From UBA5070 sp035604215 (GTDB taxonomy: Bacteria > Fibrobacterota > Fibrobacteria > UBA5070): a stretch of DNA of 47,268 nucleotides. The position numbers were made by a program, and so were the translations under genes. The notes beneath the pieces are model-generated. The model saw only the letters and a list, made by a program, of their open reading frames with translations, was not told where the DNA came from and did no database searches. Below are positions 40,556-47,268 of the stretch, piece by piece; position 1 is the stretch's first letter, and every line of letters begins with the position of its first letter. Where the stretch lies: positions 1 through 47,268 of the forward strand of contig DATNIW010000094.1 in NCBI GenBank assembly GCA_035604215.1. The letters are read 5' to 3'.

Positions 40556-41340
40556 TTTCATCGGTCGCCGCGCTGATCTGCCTGCACGGGGCCTTCGACG
40601 GAACCTTTCCAGCGGCGGCAGTCGTCGGTCGCGGCGGCCCCGATGCCGCCTGGGCGGGCGAAGGCGACCCGCTGGAAGGGAACCCCGCCTTGGCGGCGCA
40701 GGCCACCGGTGTGGAGACCGGAGCGGGATGGACCCGGCCCCTGGGCCTGGAGGGAGTGGATCTTTCCGGATTCTGGGGGCATGCGCTCGCCTCCTCCGGA
40801 ACGGGCGTGGCCCTGCGATGGCGGAATCTGACCGCGGCGGACATCTACCGCGAAGACCTCGCCGCCCTGGACGTCGCCCAATCCCTCGGACCCTTCCGGA
40901 TGGGCGGTGGTTGGCGATGGGGACGCATGGAAATCGCCGGCAAGCCCCAGGGGAGTCCTCTCGGATGGGCGGCGGGCGCCACCACGAGCCTGGTGGGATC
41001 GGTTCGACTGGGTGCGTCCTGGGAGGATCTTTCCGGAGTGCGCCCGGACGGTCTCCCGCAGCCCTGGACGTTCCGCGCCGCGGCGGCGGCCCAGGGGACG
41101 GATTCCACTTGGAACGCCCAGATGGGGGGCGAGTTCAGGCAACGCGGATCCTGGACCTGGCATGCGGGCCAGGAGTTGCGACTGGACCCGCTCCGCTTCC
41201 GGATGGGATTGCGCGTGTCTCCATGGACACTTTGCGCGGGAATGGGCGGGGTCTGGAAGGGTGCGATGATCGACTACGCCCTGGAAGACGGGCCGAACCT
41301 GGGGCTCCAGCACCATGGAACGGTCTCCTGGAGGTGGTGA
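40552..41340 (+). CDS. PorV/PorQ-like outer-membrane beta-barrel protein
   Basis: 262-residue exported protein (signal MISSVAALICLHGAFDG region). After the signal it reads GRGGPDAAWAGEGDPLEGNPALAA, the pattern of PorV, PorQ and FadL-related barrels, in which a glycine/alanine-rich segment is followed by NPA. The remainder alternates Trp/Gly-rich strands (MGGGWRWGRMEIAG, FRMGLRVSPWTLCAGMGGVW) and ends GTVSWRW, an aromatic tail. PorV shuttles cargo in type IX secretion, so pairing with an LTD protein bearing a sorting-like end is suggestive; the match to PorV proper is by pattern only. GTG 40552 overlaps the preceding stop, implying coupling. Confidence 0.62.
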   Translation: MISSVAALICLHGAFDGTFPAAAVVGRGGPDAAWAGEGDPLEGNPALAAQATGVETGAGWTRPLGLEGVDLSGFWGHALASSGTGVALRWRNLTAADIYREDLAALDVAQSLGPFRMGGGWRWGRMEIAGKPQGSPLGWAAGATTSLVGSVRLGASWEDLSGVRPDGLPQPWTFRAAAAAQGTDSTWNAQMGGEFRQRGSWTWHAGQELRLDPLRFRMGLRVSPWTLCAGMGGVWKGAMIDYALEDGPNLGLQHHGTVSWRW

Positions 41341-42609
41341 TCAGGAGCAGGTTCGCGTCGGGCTGTCGGAGCTGTCCGCGCACCAGGAGCGGCCCGCCAT
41401 GGGGTCGGTTCCATCGGTCCCGGTGCGCCGGCGCAAGGTGCGCGCGGTGCTCGAATTGAGGTCGGGCCATCCGTTCTTCCCATCCCACACCAAGGCCCGT
41501 TCGGCCAGGGAGCCGTCCGGGGCGTGGAGTTCCCACAGCGTGCCGGTTGTGGACCAGGCCACCGAGAGCGAAAGCCCGCACACCAGGCCTGGAGCGCCGT
41601 GCAGGGGATGGGAGGTTCGGGCGACGTCGGAGCAGGACGCACGGGACAAGGTGGCGAGCCCTCCCGGGGCCAAGGCCACGGAGGCCGTGACGGATTCCGT
41701 CCCATGGACCAAGGTGATCTGTCCCACCACCGAATCCGATCCGGGATTTCCCACCAGCGCCCAATCGGAGTTGCTGGAATCGGAAAGCGCCACGAGCCTC
41801 AACCGTCCGGTGGCGACCTGGTCGCCGGGAAACAGGGCCGTGGCATCGGTCTCCCCACCGGCGAGAATGGAAGCGGAAAGAGCGATGGACCCCGAGGCGT
41901 CCAACCAGTGCAAGGTCAGCGACAGGTCGGCCTGGGAACTGACCGTGATCGTGGTGTCGCAGCCGTAGAGAGTGTCGCCCGCGATGTCCCAGGCTCTCAG
42001 GCTGGCGGCGCCGGAGACACCGACCGGGAGCGAATCCAGGCGCAGGAGGGTCTTGCCCGAGGTGCCCCGGACGATCACCGCTCGTCGGACTCCGGTTGAA
42101 CCGCTCCAGCGGATCCCCAGGCTGTCCACGGTGGTGGGAACGGAGGGCATGGTGATCACGATTCGACCCAACAGGACCTTCAGGGAAAGCGGTACCGGTG
42201 TGGGGGATCCGGGAAGGATGGCGACCGGAGAGGCGGAATCCGCGTGTGTGGTGCGTCCTGCGGCGTCGCGATAGAATGCCGAGACGGCGTAGTCGGTGCC
42301 TTCGGGCAGATTCGCGAAGGAAAGGGAAATTTGCGAGGAGCCCAGCCATTGGATGGAATCCGTCCAGGATCCCGTGTGGTTCAGGCGTCGGATCCTGGCC
42401 ACCACCCAGCCGCCAGGCTCCGCGGCCAGTGCCCGCGCAGCGGACGGGGACGAGGTCGGAAGCGGGGAGACCTGGACCTCCACGGAGCCCGTCGAGGGGG
42501 TGCCCGAGTCCGTGGAATTCGATCCGTCGGACAGGCAGCCTTGCAGGAGTGCGCAGGCGAAGAGGGTGGAGAGGGGCTTGTTGGAGCGGAGGAGGACGGG
42601 AATTTTCAT
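41341..42609 (-). CDS. Lipoprotein of unknown function with Ig-like beta domains
   Basis: 422 residues with lipobox LLQGC and a Ser/Thr/Gly/Asp-rich linker after the cysteine (SDGSNSTDSGTPSTGS). The body is beta-rich: IQWLGSSQISLSFANLPEGT and DYAVSAFYRDAAGR form one Ig-like or carbohydrate-module-like unit, and a later unit follows around residues 150-330. Five further cysteines lie in the C-terminal 220 residues, consistent with disulfides outside the cytoplasm. I recognise no family. Its stop codon abuts that of the convergent PorV-like gene with no spacer. It is divergent from trpD2. Confidence 0.6.
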   Translation of the reverse strand: MKIPVLLRSNKPLSTLFACALLQGCLSDGSNSTDSGTPSTGSVEVQVSPLPTSSPSAARALAAEPGGWVVARIRRLNHTGSWTDSIQWLGSSQISLSFANLPEGTDYAVSAFYRDAAGRTTHADSASPVAILPGSPTPVPLSLKVLLGRIVITMPSVPTTVDSLGIRWSGSTGVRRAVIVRGTSGKTLLRLDSLPVGVSGAASLRAWDIAGDTLYGCDTTITVSSQADLSLTLHWLDASGSIALSASILAGGETDATALFPGDQVATGRLRLVALSDSSNSDWALVGNPGSDSVVGQITLVHGTESVTASVALAPGGLATLSRASCSDVARTSHPLHGAPGLVCGLSLSVAWSTTGTLWELHAPDGSLAERALVWDGKNGWPDLNSSTARTLRRRTGTDGTDPMAGRSWCADSSDSPTRTCS

Positions 42610-42734
42610 GGCTATCGGGGAGAATCAAGACCCGTGCCAAAAAGAAATCACAAGGTCCTTTAATCAATTGATGGTGCTTCGCAGGAAGATTCCTGCACGA
42701 GGGCGCAGGTTCTAGTTTCGTCCCACACAACACC

Positions 42735-43697
42735 ATGACGAAGAATCCCGTCCAGACTCTGGTCAAGCACGTGGGTCGGGGAAAGACCCTCGCCAAGGAC
42801 CTTTCCATCGAACAGGCACGGGAGGCGATGGCACGCCTGCTTGGCGGGGAATTCACCCAGAGCCAGACCGGAGCGTTCCTCCAGGCGCTTCGCATCAAGG
42901 AAACGACGGCCGACGAACTCGTGGGAGCGGCCTTGGGTGTCGCGTCGTTCCAGGTTCCCACCACCCTTCCCGCGGAGTCCATCCCGCTGGTCGTGAACAT
43001 CGCCTTCGACACCCCTCGCAAGGGAGGGGTGCTTTCGATCCTGGCCGCCGCCTACCTGCGCAGGACCGGACTCGCGCAACCCGTGGTGGTCTGGGAACCG
43101 CCCAGTCTCTTCCGCGAGGTGGGGGCGGTCGAGGCGACCCTGTCGGCGCTGGAGGCCGACCCGTGGCTCGCCGAAGGCAGGTGTCCGATGGTGGCCGTGC
43201 GCGAGATGGTTCCTGCCTGGGCCGGTCTTTCCCCGATCCGCGCGGAACTCGGATTCCGCACCATCCTCAACACCCTGGAAAAGGTGATTTCGCCGCTCCC
43301 GAGCGCCCCCGCCGTGGTCGGGATCTCCCACGGGAATTTCTTCCACCGGCTGGCCCAGGTCCTCTCCCGTCTGGGTTCGGCGCGTGGGGTGGCAGTCCAA
43401 GGCCACCACGGCACCTGCGATCTGAATCTCGGGGAGAAGCCCACGCCCGTCGCCACCTGCGCCGCGTCCGAGGTCGTGGAGACCGCCCATGCCCAGGCCG
43501 GCGGAATTCCACTCGACGCCTCCGTCCTGCTCCTCTCGCGTTTGGAAGCATGGCCGGACCTGGTGCGCGACACCGGTTCCCCCCTCTGGCCGGCGATCCG
43601 CGCCCAGGCCGCCTTCCTCCTGTCCGCCGCTTTGGACATTCCACCGCACGACGCCTTGGCGCACGTGCTTTCCGAAGGAGCTCCGCATGGCCGTTGA
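42735..43697 (+). CDS. TrpD2/YbiB-like anthranilate phosphoribosyltransferase-family protein
   Basis: 320-residue cytoplasmic protein with the TrpD fold. The N-terminal helical domain is clear (LSIEQAREAMARLLGGEFTQSQTGAFLQALRIKETTADELVGA). The catalytic TrpD loop GTGGD is replaced by NIAFDTPRKGG, and the anthranilate-site residues are also not conserved. HGNFFHRLAQVLSRLGSARGVAVQG and the length match the TrpD2/YbiB group, which binds nucleic acid rather than making tryptophan. No trp genes are near. The last 11 bases overlap the bcp gene, whose ATG lies inside its 3' end. Confidence 0.78.
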   Translation: MTKNPVQTLVKHVGRGKTLAKDLSIEQAREAMARLLGGEFTQSQTGAFLQALRIKETTADELVGAALGVASFQVPTTLPAESIPLVVNIAFDTPRKGGVLSILAAAYLRRTGLAQPVVVWEPPSLFREVGAVEATLSALEADPWLAEGRCPMVAVREMVPAWAGLSPIRAELGFRTILNTLEKVISPLPSAPAVVGISHGNFFHRLAQVLSRLGSARGVAVQGHHGTCDLNLGEKPTPVATCAASEVVETAHAQAGGIPLDASVLLLSRLEAWPDLVRDTGSPLWPAIRAQAAFLLSAALDIPPHDALAHVLSEGAPHGR

Positions 43698-44142
43698 AGC
43701 AGGATCCATCGCCCCGTCGTTCCATCTACCCGACCAGGACGAAGCACCTGTCGAACTCGCGTCCCTGCGCGGAAAGCAGGTGGTGCTCTACTTCTATCCC
43801 AAGGACGCCACGCCGGGGTGCACCGTGGAGGCCTGCGACTTTCGAGACAATTTCCGTCGCATCGTCGCAAAGGGTGCCGTCGTGCTCGGGGTTTCCCGCG
43901 ATTCCGCCAAGAGCCACCGGACCTTCCGCGAGAAGAAGTCGCTCCCCTTCCCGCTCCTGGTGGACGCGGACGCCGATGTCTGCAAGCTCTACGGAGTGTG
44001 GCAGCTCAAGAAGTTCATGGGTCGGGAATTCATGGGAATCGTCCGGTCCACCTTCCTGATCGACCCCGAAGGGATGGTCGCGAAGGTCTGGTCCCCCGTC
44101 TCCGTGAAGGGCCATGTGGAAGAGGTTCTGGCCGCCCTCTGA
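43687..44142 (+). CDS. bcp: Thioredoxin-dependent peroxiredoxin, Bcp/PrxQ type
   Basis: Cytoplasmic peroxide reductase of 151 residues. The peroxidatic C45 sits in KDATPGCTVEACDFRD, and C50 five residues later is the resolving cysteine seen in many E. coli Bcp-type enzymes. Further support comes from VLGVSRDSAKSHRTFREK, LPFPLLVDADADVCKLYGVW and RSTFLIDPEG. Two C-terminal hydrophobic residues follow the usual VEEVLAAL end. The start overlaps trpD2 by 11 bases, so the pair is co-transcribed. Reductant and regulation are not visible. Confidence 0.95.
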   Translation: MAVEAGSIAPSFHLPDQDEAPVELASLRGKQVVLYFYPKDATPGCTVEACDFRDNFRRIVAKGAVVLGVSRDSAKSHRTFREKKSLPFPLLVDADADVCKLYGVWQLKKFMGREFMGIVRSTFLIDPEGMVAKVWSPVSVKGHVEEVLAAL

Positions 44143-44150
44143 GAGCGGCT

Positions 44151-44219
44151 CACCTCACCCCCCAAGCCCCCTCTCCACCTGTTGGAGAGGGGTGCCGACG
44201 GAGTCGGCGGGATGAGGTG
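44151..44219. repeat. REP/MITE-like palindromic element forming a three-way structure
   Basis: CACCTCA (44151-44157) pairs with TGAGGTG (44213-44219) to close the element. Inside are two stems: CCCCTCTCCA (44168-44177) with TGGAGAGGGG (44183-44192), and GCCGAC (44194-44199) with GTCGGC (44203-44208). Elements of the CTCACCCC...CCCCTCTCC kind are dispersed in many bacterial genomes. It lies nine bases after the bcp stop. Confidence 0.75.
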
Positions 44220-44271
44220 GGTACGGAGAATCAATTCGTCGAAGTCCGATGCGCAGAGCGGCCCTGGGTCT

Positions 44272-45030
44272 CTAGAACAGCACCGTGGGGCCGATCTGGA
44301 GCCCGATGCTCCATTCCGACTGCTTCTCCACGCCTTGGCGGGTGAAGGTCGGGGCCCTGGGCTGGTACACCATAGGTATGCGGATGGCGACGTCCCAGGA
44401 CCTTGTGTAGCTGGATGAACCGTTCCAGAGCTTCTGCAGGTTCACCAGCAGGCCCAATTCCGTTTCCTGCGCCAGTGTCCAACCTGACGCCGCGCCGGAC
44501 ACCCGCCAATAGCCGACGGGACCGGTGGAGACCCATCCGCCAAGGTCCCTTCCGCCCCATCCCCCACCGACCCGCAATCCGATCTGCCAATCCCAGCCTT
44601 GGTCGGTCAGCGGCAAGGCATGGGAGGCGGTGTCGAGCGTCGTGGACACGCTCTCGCCACCGAAGCGCAACGCCACGTTCATGATCTGCTGCGAGCTGGA
44701 GAGCGGGATCCATGAGAGAGCCCCCACGTATTGCGTGGTGAACAGCCCCTTGGTGCGCGAAAAAGCCCAGTCGGACATCTCGATGCCCATGCTCCCCACG
44801 AGATTCGGCTGGTAGTGGTACCAGAGCTGGGAACCCACGTGGTTGGGCGTCAAACCCTCGTCGCTCTTCCATGTGGGGCCGGCCGTGAGGGTGCCGCCCA
44901 GTCCAGCTCCGTCCCAAGCCTCGCCCTGGGAAAGCGGTACCGCACCGATCGCAAATCCGGTCGAGAACAGCAGACACCGGACCACTGGGAGGATGCGAAG
45001 GCCCCGGAACGTGCGTTTGGGAGGCGCCAT
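44272..45030 (-). CDS. Outer-membrane beta-barrel protein of unknown function
   Basis: 252 residues with a basic N-terminus and a hydrophobic signal segment (LPVVRCLLFSTGFAIGAVPL). It continues with about eight amphipathic strands (GSQLWYHYQPNLVGSMGIEM, DWQIGLRVGGGWGGRD, GPVGYWRVSGAASGWTLAQE, RSWDVAIRIPMVYQPRAP) and the terminal IGLQIGPTVLF with final phenylalanine. No family recognised. It starts 37 bases after the DRTGG-like gene on the same strand, so the two may be co-transcribed. Confidence 0.65.
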   Translation of the reverse strand: MAPPKRTFRGLRILPVVRCLLFSTGFAIGAVPLSQGEAWDGAGLGGTLTAGPTWKSDEGLTPNHVGSQLWYHYQPNLVGSMGIEMSDWAFSRTKGLFTTQYVGALSWIPLSSSQQIMNVALRFGGESVSTTLDTASHALPLTDQGWDWQIGLRVGGGWGGRDLGGWVSTGPVGYWRVSGAASGWTLAQETELGLLVNLQKLWNGSSSYTRSWDVAIRIPMVYQPRAPTFTRQGVEKQSEWSIGLQIGPTVLF

Positions 45031-45067
45031 GGAACCAAAGATGGAAAAGGCCTCCGGGGAACTCCCG

Positions 45068-45430
45068 CTATGTCGCGTCCTTGATGGCGATTTGGGGGAG
45101 ATCCTTCTTCAGGATCGCGTGGATCGCCTTGAGATGCAGCGGTGTGGAGAAGATGAAGATGCCCATCTCCGCCGCTTTCCTCGTATCCGCCGCCTTTGGC
45201 TTCTGCCCGTTGGTGTAGAGGATGGCCACCACATCGGTGTCGCCGCAGATGCGCAGGACCTCGGGCGAATCCTGGTTGGTCACCAGAAGGACGTTGAACA
45301 GGTCCAGCTCCAGGAGATCGGCGAATTCCGATCCCAAGTAGGCGGACTCGACCTCGGGAAGGTCGTCCTGGTCTCCGACGAGGATTTCCGCGTTCAGGGT
45401 GCCGGTCAGATGGCCGGATTCCAGCTGCAT
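45068..45430 (-). CDS. DRTGG-domain-like small protein
   Basis: 120-residue cytoplasmic protein. LTGTLNAEILVGDQDDLPEVESAYLGSEFADLLEL, VLLVTNQDSPEVLRICGDTDVVAILYTNGQKPK, and AAEMGIFIFSTPLHLKAIHAI follow the layout of DRTGG domains, related to the HPr-kinase N-terminal domain and often found with anti-sigma regulatory proteins or hydrogenase clusters. The function of stand-alone DRTGG proteins is not well established; regulation is a guess. ATG 45430 removes an upstream proline/threonine-rich extension that has no domain features. It is divergent from the STAS gene, which fits signalling context. Confidence 0.6.
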   Translation of the reverse strand: MQLESGHLTGTLNAEILVGDQDDLPEVESAYLGSEFADLLELDLFNVLLVTNQDSPEVLRICGDTDVVAILYTNGQKPKAADTRKAAEMGIFIFSTPLHLKAIHAILKKDLPQIAIKDAT

Positions 45431-45557
45431 GCCTAGAACAGTAAACGACGGACATCGATCGGTCAATGCGTGGGCGAGGGTGCCGGTCGGTGTCGGTGGC
45501 GCGCTCTCCATCGGTGCAGGGGTTGCACGCCGGGGCGGGAGGTGCGACATTGATGCC

Positions 45558-45899
45558 ATGGCAACACTGACCTTCCGCCAAGTCGGACCCTGGAGCATCC
45601 TGAGCCTGATGGGCGAAATCCAGACCTACGCCGATGCCGCGACTCTCCGCGCCGTGCTGTTCGACCGTCTCGCCGGAAAGGATCTCCGGCTCGCGCTGGA
45701 CCTTTCGGACCTCGCCTACATCGGATCCAGCGGGATCGGCGTTCTGGCCCAGGTGCAGCAGGATCTGGAAAAGCGGGGCAAGACCCTGGTCCTGGTGGGG
45801 GCCTCCAGCTCCGTGCACCATCTCCTGGAGATCGTGAGCCTGGACCGCGTGGTCCTCTTCGTGGACCGCCTGGAAGAACTGGACAAGGTCCCGGCCTGA
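45558..45899 (+). CDS. STAS-domain protein, anti-sigma factor antagonist
   Basis: 113-residue cytoplasmic protein that is almost all STAS domain. MGEIQTYADAATLRAVLFDRL opens it, and DLSDLAYIGSSGIGVLAQVQQDLEKRG is the core. S57 or S58 in YIGSSGIG is the serine that partner kinases phosphorylate in SpoIIAA-type antagonists. It closes with HHLLEIVSLDRVVLFVDRLEEL. GGGAGGTG lies 13 bases upstream of the ATG, a rather long spacing. The kinase and sigma factor are not in the window. Confidence 0.9.
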   Translation: MATLTFRQVGPWSILSLMGEIQTYADAATLRAVLFDRLAGKDLRLALDLSDLAYIGSSGIGVLAQVQQDLEKRGKTLVLVGASSSVHHLLEIVSLDRVVLFVDRLEELDKVPA

Positions 45900-45945
45900 T
45901 CCCGACTCCCCGGCATCCGCCGCGCCGGGTGTGGGACAGAAAATG

Positions 45946-45977
45946 AAAACCCCCGCCGCTCGGTGAGCGACGGGGGT
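45946..45977 (-). terminator. Intrinsic terminator of the 46002-46868 lipoprotein gene
   Basis: On the minus strand: ACCCCCG (45977-45971) and CGCTC pair across a three-base loop with GAGCG and CGGGGGT, with one C-A mismatch, followed by T residues (45949-45946). It lies 24 bases after the stop codon. Confidence 0.75.
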
Positions 45978-46001
45978 GAATCCCCAGGAAAAACCTTTGT
46001 C

Positions 46002-46868
46002 TTACATCTTGTAGGTGAAGGAAATCGAACCAGTGTTGACTCCAACCGTGGTCGATCCAGGAACGATTGCGGTGACTTTCAGGACCGCGTAATTGCCGCT
46101 GGCCAGTTTGATCAGATAGATGTCTCCAACCGACGGGGCGTCGATCGAGGCCGATGGAGTTCCGGCTGCGTATGCCGATTGGATCGATTGGGTGGTGGCA
46201 CTCGAGTAGTTGAACAAGTTGCTCTGAACGAACATCGCGCCGTCCGGGGAAGTAAGCGATCCATCGAAGACTCCGGTGGTGGCACTTGTGAGCGCATCCC
46301 GCAAATCCTTGGGATCGGAGCTGCTCGCCGGAACCGCGGTATCACCGGTCAGGCTCCAGGCGCCGATGCCCGTACCGAAGCGATTGTAGATCATTCCGTT
46401 TGTGTATTCGGTAAGGCTCCCGCCACCGCCGCCGTTGGTGCCACCTGTGACATTGAAACTGGTCTTGGCGACGGAAGAGGCCCCGCCATTGGCGGCCGTC
46501 AAGATCAGTGTATAGGTGCCGTTGGCTGCGGTGGACTTGGCGGTCAAGGAGGCGTTTCCGTCATTGAACGCGCTCCAGCTGGTGGCTGAACTCCCGGGCT
46601 GGGTGAAGCTGGGTGTGAAATTGGTCGTCACATCGCTTCCGTTCGCATCCATCACGGTGAAGGTTACGGTGAATCCCGCAGAACCGGAAACGGTAGCGTG
46701 GATACCCGTTGAACCTTGGCCGGCGGTCAGTGTGACGGTAGCCGTGCCGTCACCCAAGTACAGGTTGGTGATTGTAGGGCTGGAGTTGCTGCTTGTGCTG
46801 TCGCAGGCGCTCATCAGGCCGACGGACAGGGAAAGGGCCGCGAGGGGAAGGATTCGAAGCTTCTGCAT
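46002..46868 (-). CDS. Lipoprotein of unknown function, Ser/Thr/Gly-rich, two beta domains
   Basis: 288-residue lipoprotein (lipobox LMSAC). The N-terminal half is an Ig-like domain (GTATVTLTAGQGSTGIHATV to GTYTLILTAANGG). A GGTNGGGGG linker follows, then a second domain from about residue 150 that ends SVGDIYLIKLASGNYAVLKVTAI and GSISFTYKM. That final pattern recalls HmuY-like beta domains of Bacteroidota lipoproteins, but the heme ligands cannot be confirmed, so no function is claimed. AGAGGA precedes the ATG. A good candidate promoter and a terminator make it a single-gene unit. Confidence 0.65.
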   Translation of the reverse strand: MQKLRILPLAALSLSVGLMSACDSTSSNSSPTITNLYLGDGTATVTLTAGQGSTGIHATVSGSAGFTVTFTVMDANGSDVTTNFTPSFTQPGSSATSWSAFNDGNASLTAKSTAANGTYTLILTAANGGASSVAKTSFNVTGGTNGGGGGSLTEYTNGMIYNRFGTGIGAWSLTGDTAVPASSSDPKDLRDALTSATTGVFDGSLTSPDGAMFVQSNLFNYSSATTQSIQSAYAAGTPSASIDAPSVGDIYLIKLASGNYAVLKVTAIVPGSTTVGVNTGSISFTYKM

Positions 46869-46947
46869 GGATTCCTCTTTGGGAGCGATGGATGGACAGG
46901 GAACGAAAGAGCGTCAATCCGGAATGGACCTGTCCGGTGCGAACCTG

Positions 46948-46976
46948 AACATACCAAGCCGAAGTTCGGCATGCAA
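46948..46976 (-). promoter_or_regulatory. Promoter of the lipoprotein gene with a palindromic spacer
   Basis: On the minus strand: TTGCAT (46976-46971), 17-base spacer, TATGTT (46953-46948), about 80 bases upstream of the ATG. The spacer contains CCGAAGTTCGG (46959-46969), a perfect dyad placed where a repressor would block polymerase. Confidence 0.5.
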
Positions 46977-47047
46977 GAAACTTCGGCGACCGGAAGATTC
47001 GGCCACTCGACCCATCACCGATCCGTTTGAGTAGCTTGCTCCCCCAT

Positions 47048-47268
47048 ATGTTGGAAAACGGATTGGATACGCAGACCGCCCAGAATTCCGCCCGGGAGGT
47101 CCGGTGGGACCTGACTTCCCTGTATCGCGGGCCAGACGACCCCGCCCTGGCCCGGGATTCCAAGCAGGCGTTGGAACTCGCGCGCGAATTCGCGTCGCGG
47201 TGGAAGGGGCGACTCGCCGAACTCTCTCCGGTGGAGGCGGGTCGGATGCTCCTGGAATACGAACAGGC
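47048..47268 (+). CDS. Oligoendopeptidase F, M3 family (5' part only)
   Basis: First 73 codons of a gene that runs off the right edge. VRWDLTSLYRGPDDPALARD followed by ALELAREFASRWKGRLAEL is the N-terminal pattern of PepF-type M3 metallopeptidases, cytoplasmic zinc enzymes that cut short peptides. The HExxH zinc motif would lie beyond the window, so the assignment rests on the N-terminus alone. ATG 47048 starts in a CATATG context; no strong ribosome-binding site is visible. Confidence 0.75.
   Translation, partial: MLENGLDTQTAQNSAREVRWDLTSLYRGPDDPALARDSKQALELAREFASRWKGRLAELSPVEAGRMLLEYEQ

Noticed and set aside
42735..43697. Tryptophan biosynthesis trpD
   Set aside because: The GTGGD phosphoribosyl-binding loop is replaced and no other trp gene is near.
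1..47268. tRNA, rRNA, CRISPR arrays, transposases, integrases or phage genes
   Set aside because: None were seen on either strand; repeats found are limited to the terminator pair and one palindromic element.

Overview
The window looks like part of a chromosome from a high-GC relative of Fibrobacter (phylum Fibrobacterota), probably free-living and cellulolytic. This rests on recognised families rather than a marker gene: GH5, GH8, GH51 and GH94 enzymes, a GH51 protein whose build and size recall the F. succinogenes cellulose-binding endoglucanase Cel51A, tandem CBM11-like domains, many lipoproteins and outer-membrane barrels, C-terminal sorting-like domains, a fumarate reductase/succinate dehydrogenase pair and glycogen phosphorylase. 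No rRNA, tRNA, CRISPR array, transposase, integrase or phage gene was seen. Every gene is chromosomal in character.

Layout. 1-1217 (minus): a DedA-family membrane protein followed by rlmN, which is cut by the window edge. 1375-7739 (plus): secreted GH5 cellulase, elongation factor P, a secreted CBM11-like protein and secreted GH8 cellulase, with strong terminators after the last two. 7835-11891 (minus): ndk-frdA-frdB-panC, tightly spaced. 12012-14473 (plus): a polyprenyl-phosphate sugar-1-phosphate transferase coupled to an agmatine-deiminase-family enzyme. 14474-14927: no firm gene, but a duplicated terminator. 14928-21448 (minus): an Rrf2 regulator with three cysteines, then a five-gene overlapping efflux operon (TolC, membrane fusion protein, ATPase, two MacB/FtsX-type permeases). 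21560-25125 (minus): an outer-membrane barrel and GH94 cellobiose phosphorylase. 25335-37683 (plus): sugar-binding lipoprotein, two large related outer-membrane proteins, GH51 lipoprotein with CBM11-like domains, and glycogen phosphorylase. 37680-42609: a metallo-beta-lactamase lipoprotein and a barrel (minus), a lamin-tail-domain protein and a PorV-like barrel (plus), and a lipoprotein (minus). 42735-47268: trpD2-like plus bcp, a palindromic repeat element, a barrel, a DRTGG-like protein, a STAS protein, a lipoprotein and the start of pepF.

How it fits together (inference). Exported GH5, GH8 and GH51 enzymes with binding domains would cut cellulose outside the cell. The 25.3-35.1 kb outer-membrane and lipoprotein set would bind and admit cello-oligosaccharides. 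GH94 and glycogen phosphorylase would split glucosides with phosphate in the cytoplasm, sparing ATP, and fumarate reductase would carry flux to succinate. The locus resembles a polysaccharide utilisation locus but has no SusC/SusD pair and no adjacent ABC permeases. It is the strongest candidate here for an undescribed system.

Starts were chosen from the ribosome-binding site, signal peptide and overlap with the upstream gene. Long open frames antisense to real genes were judged to be shadows of the GC-rich coding strand.
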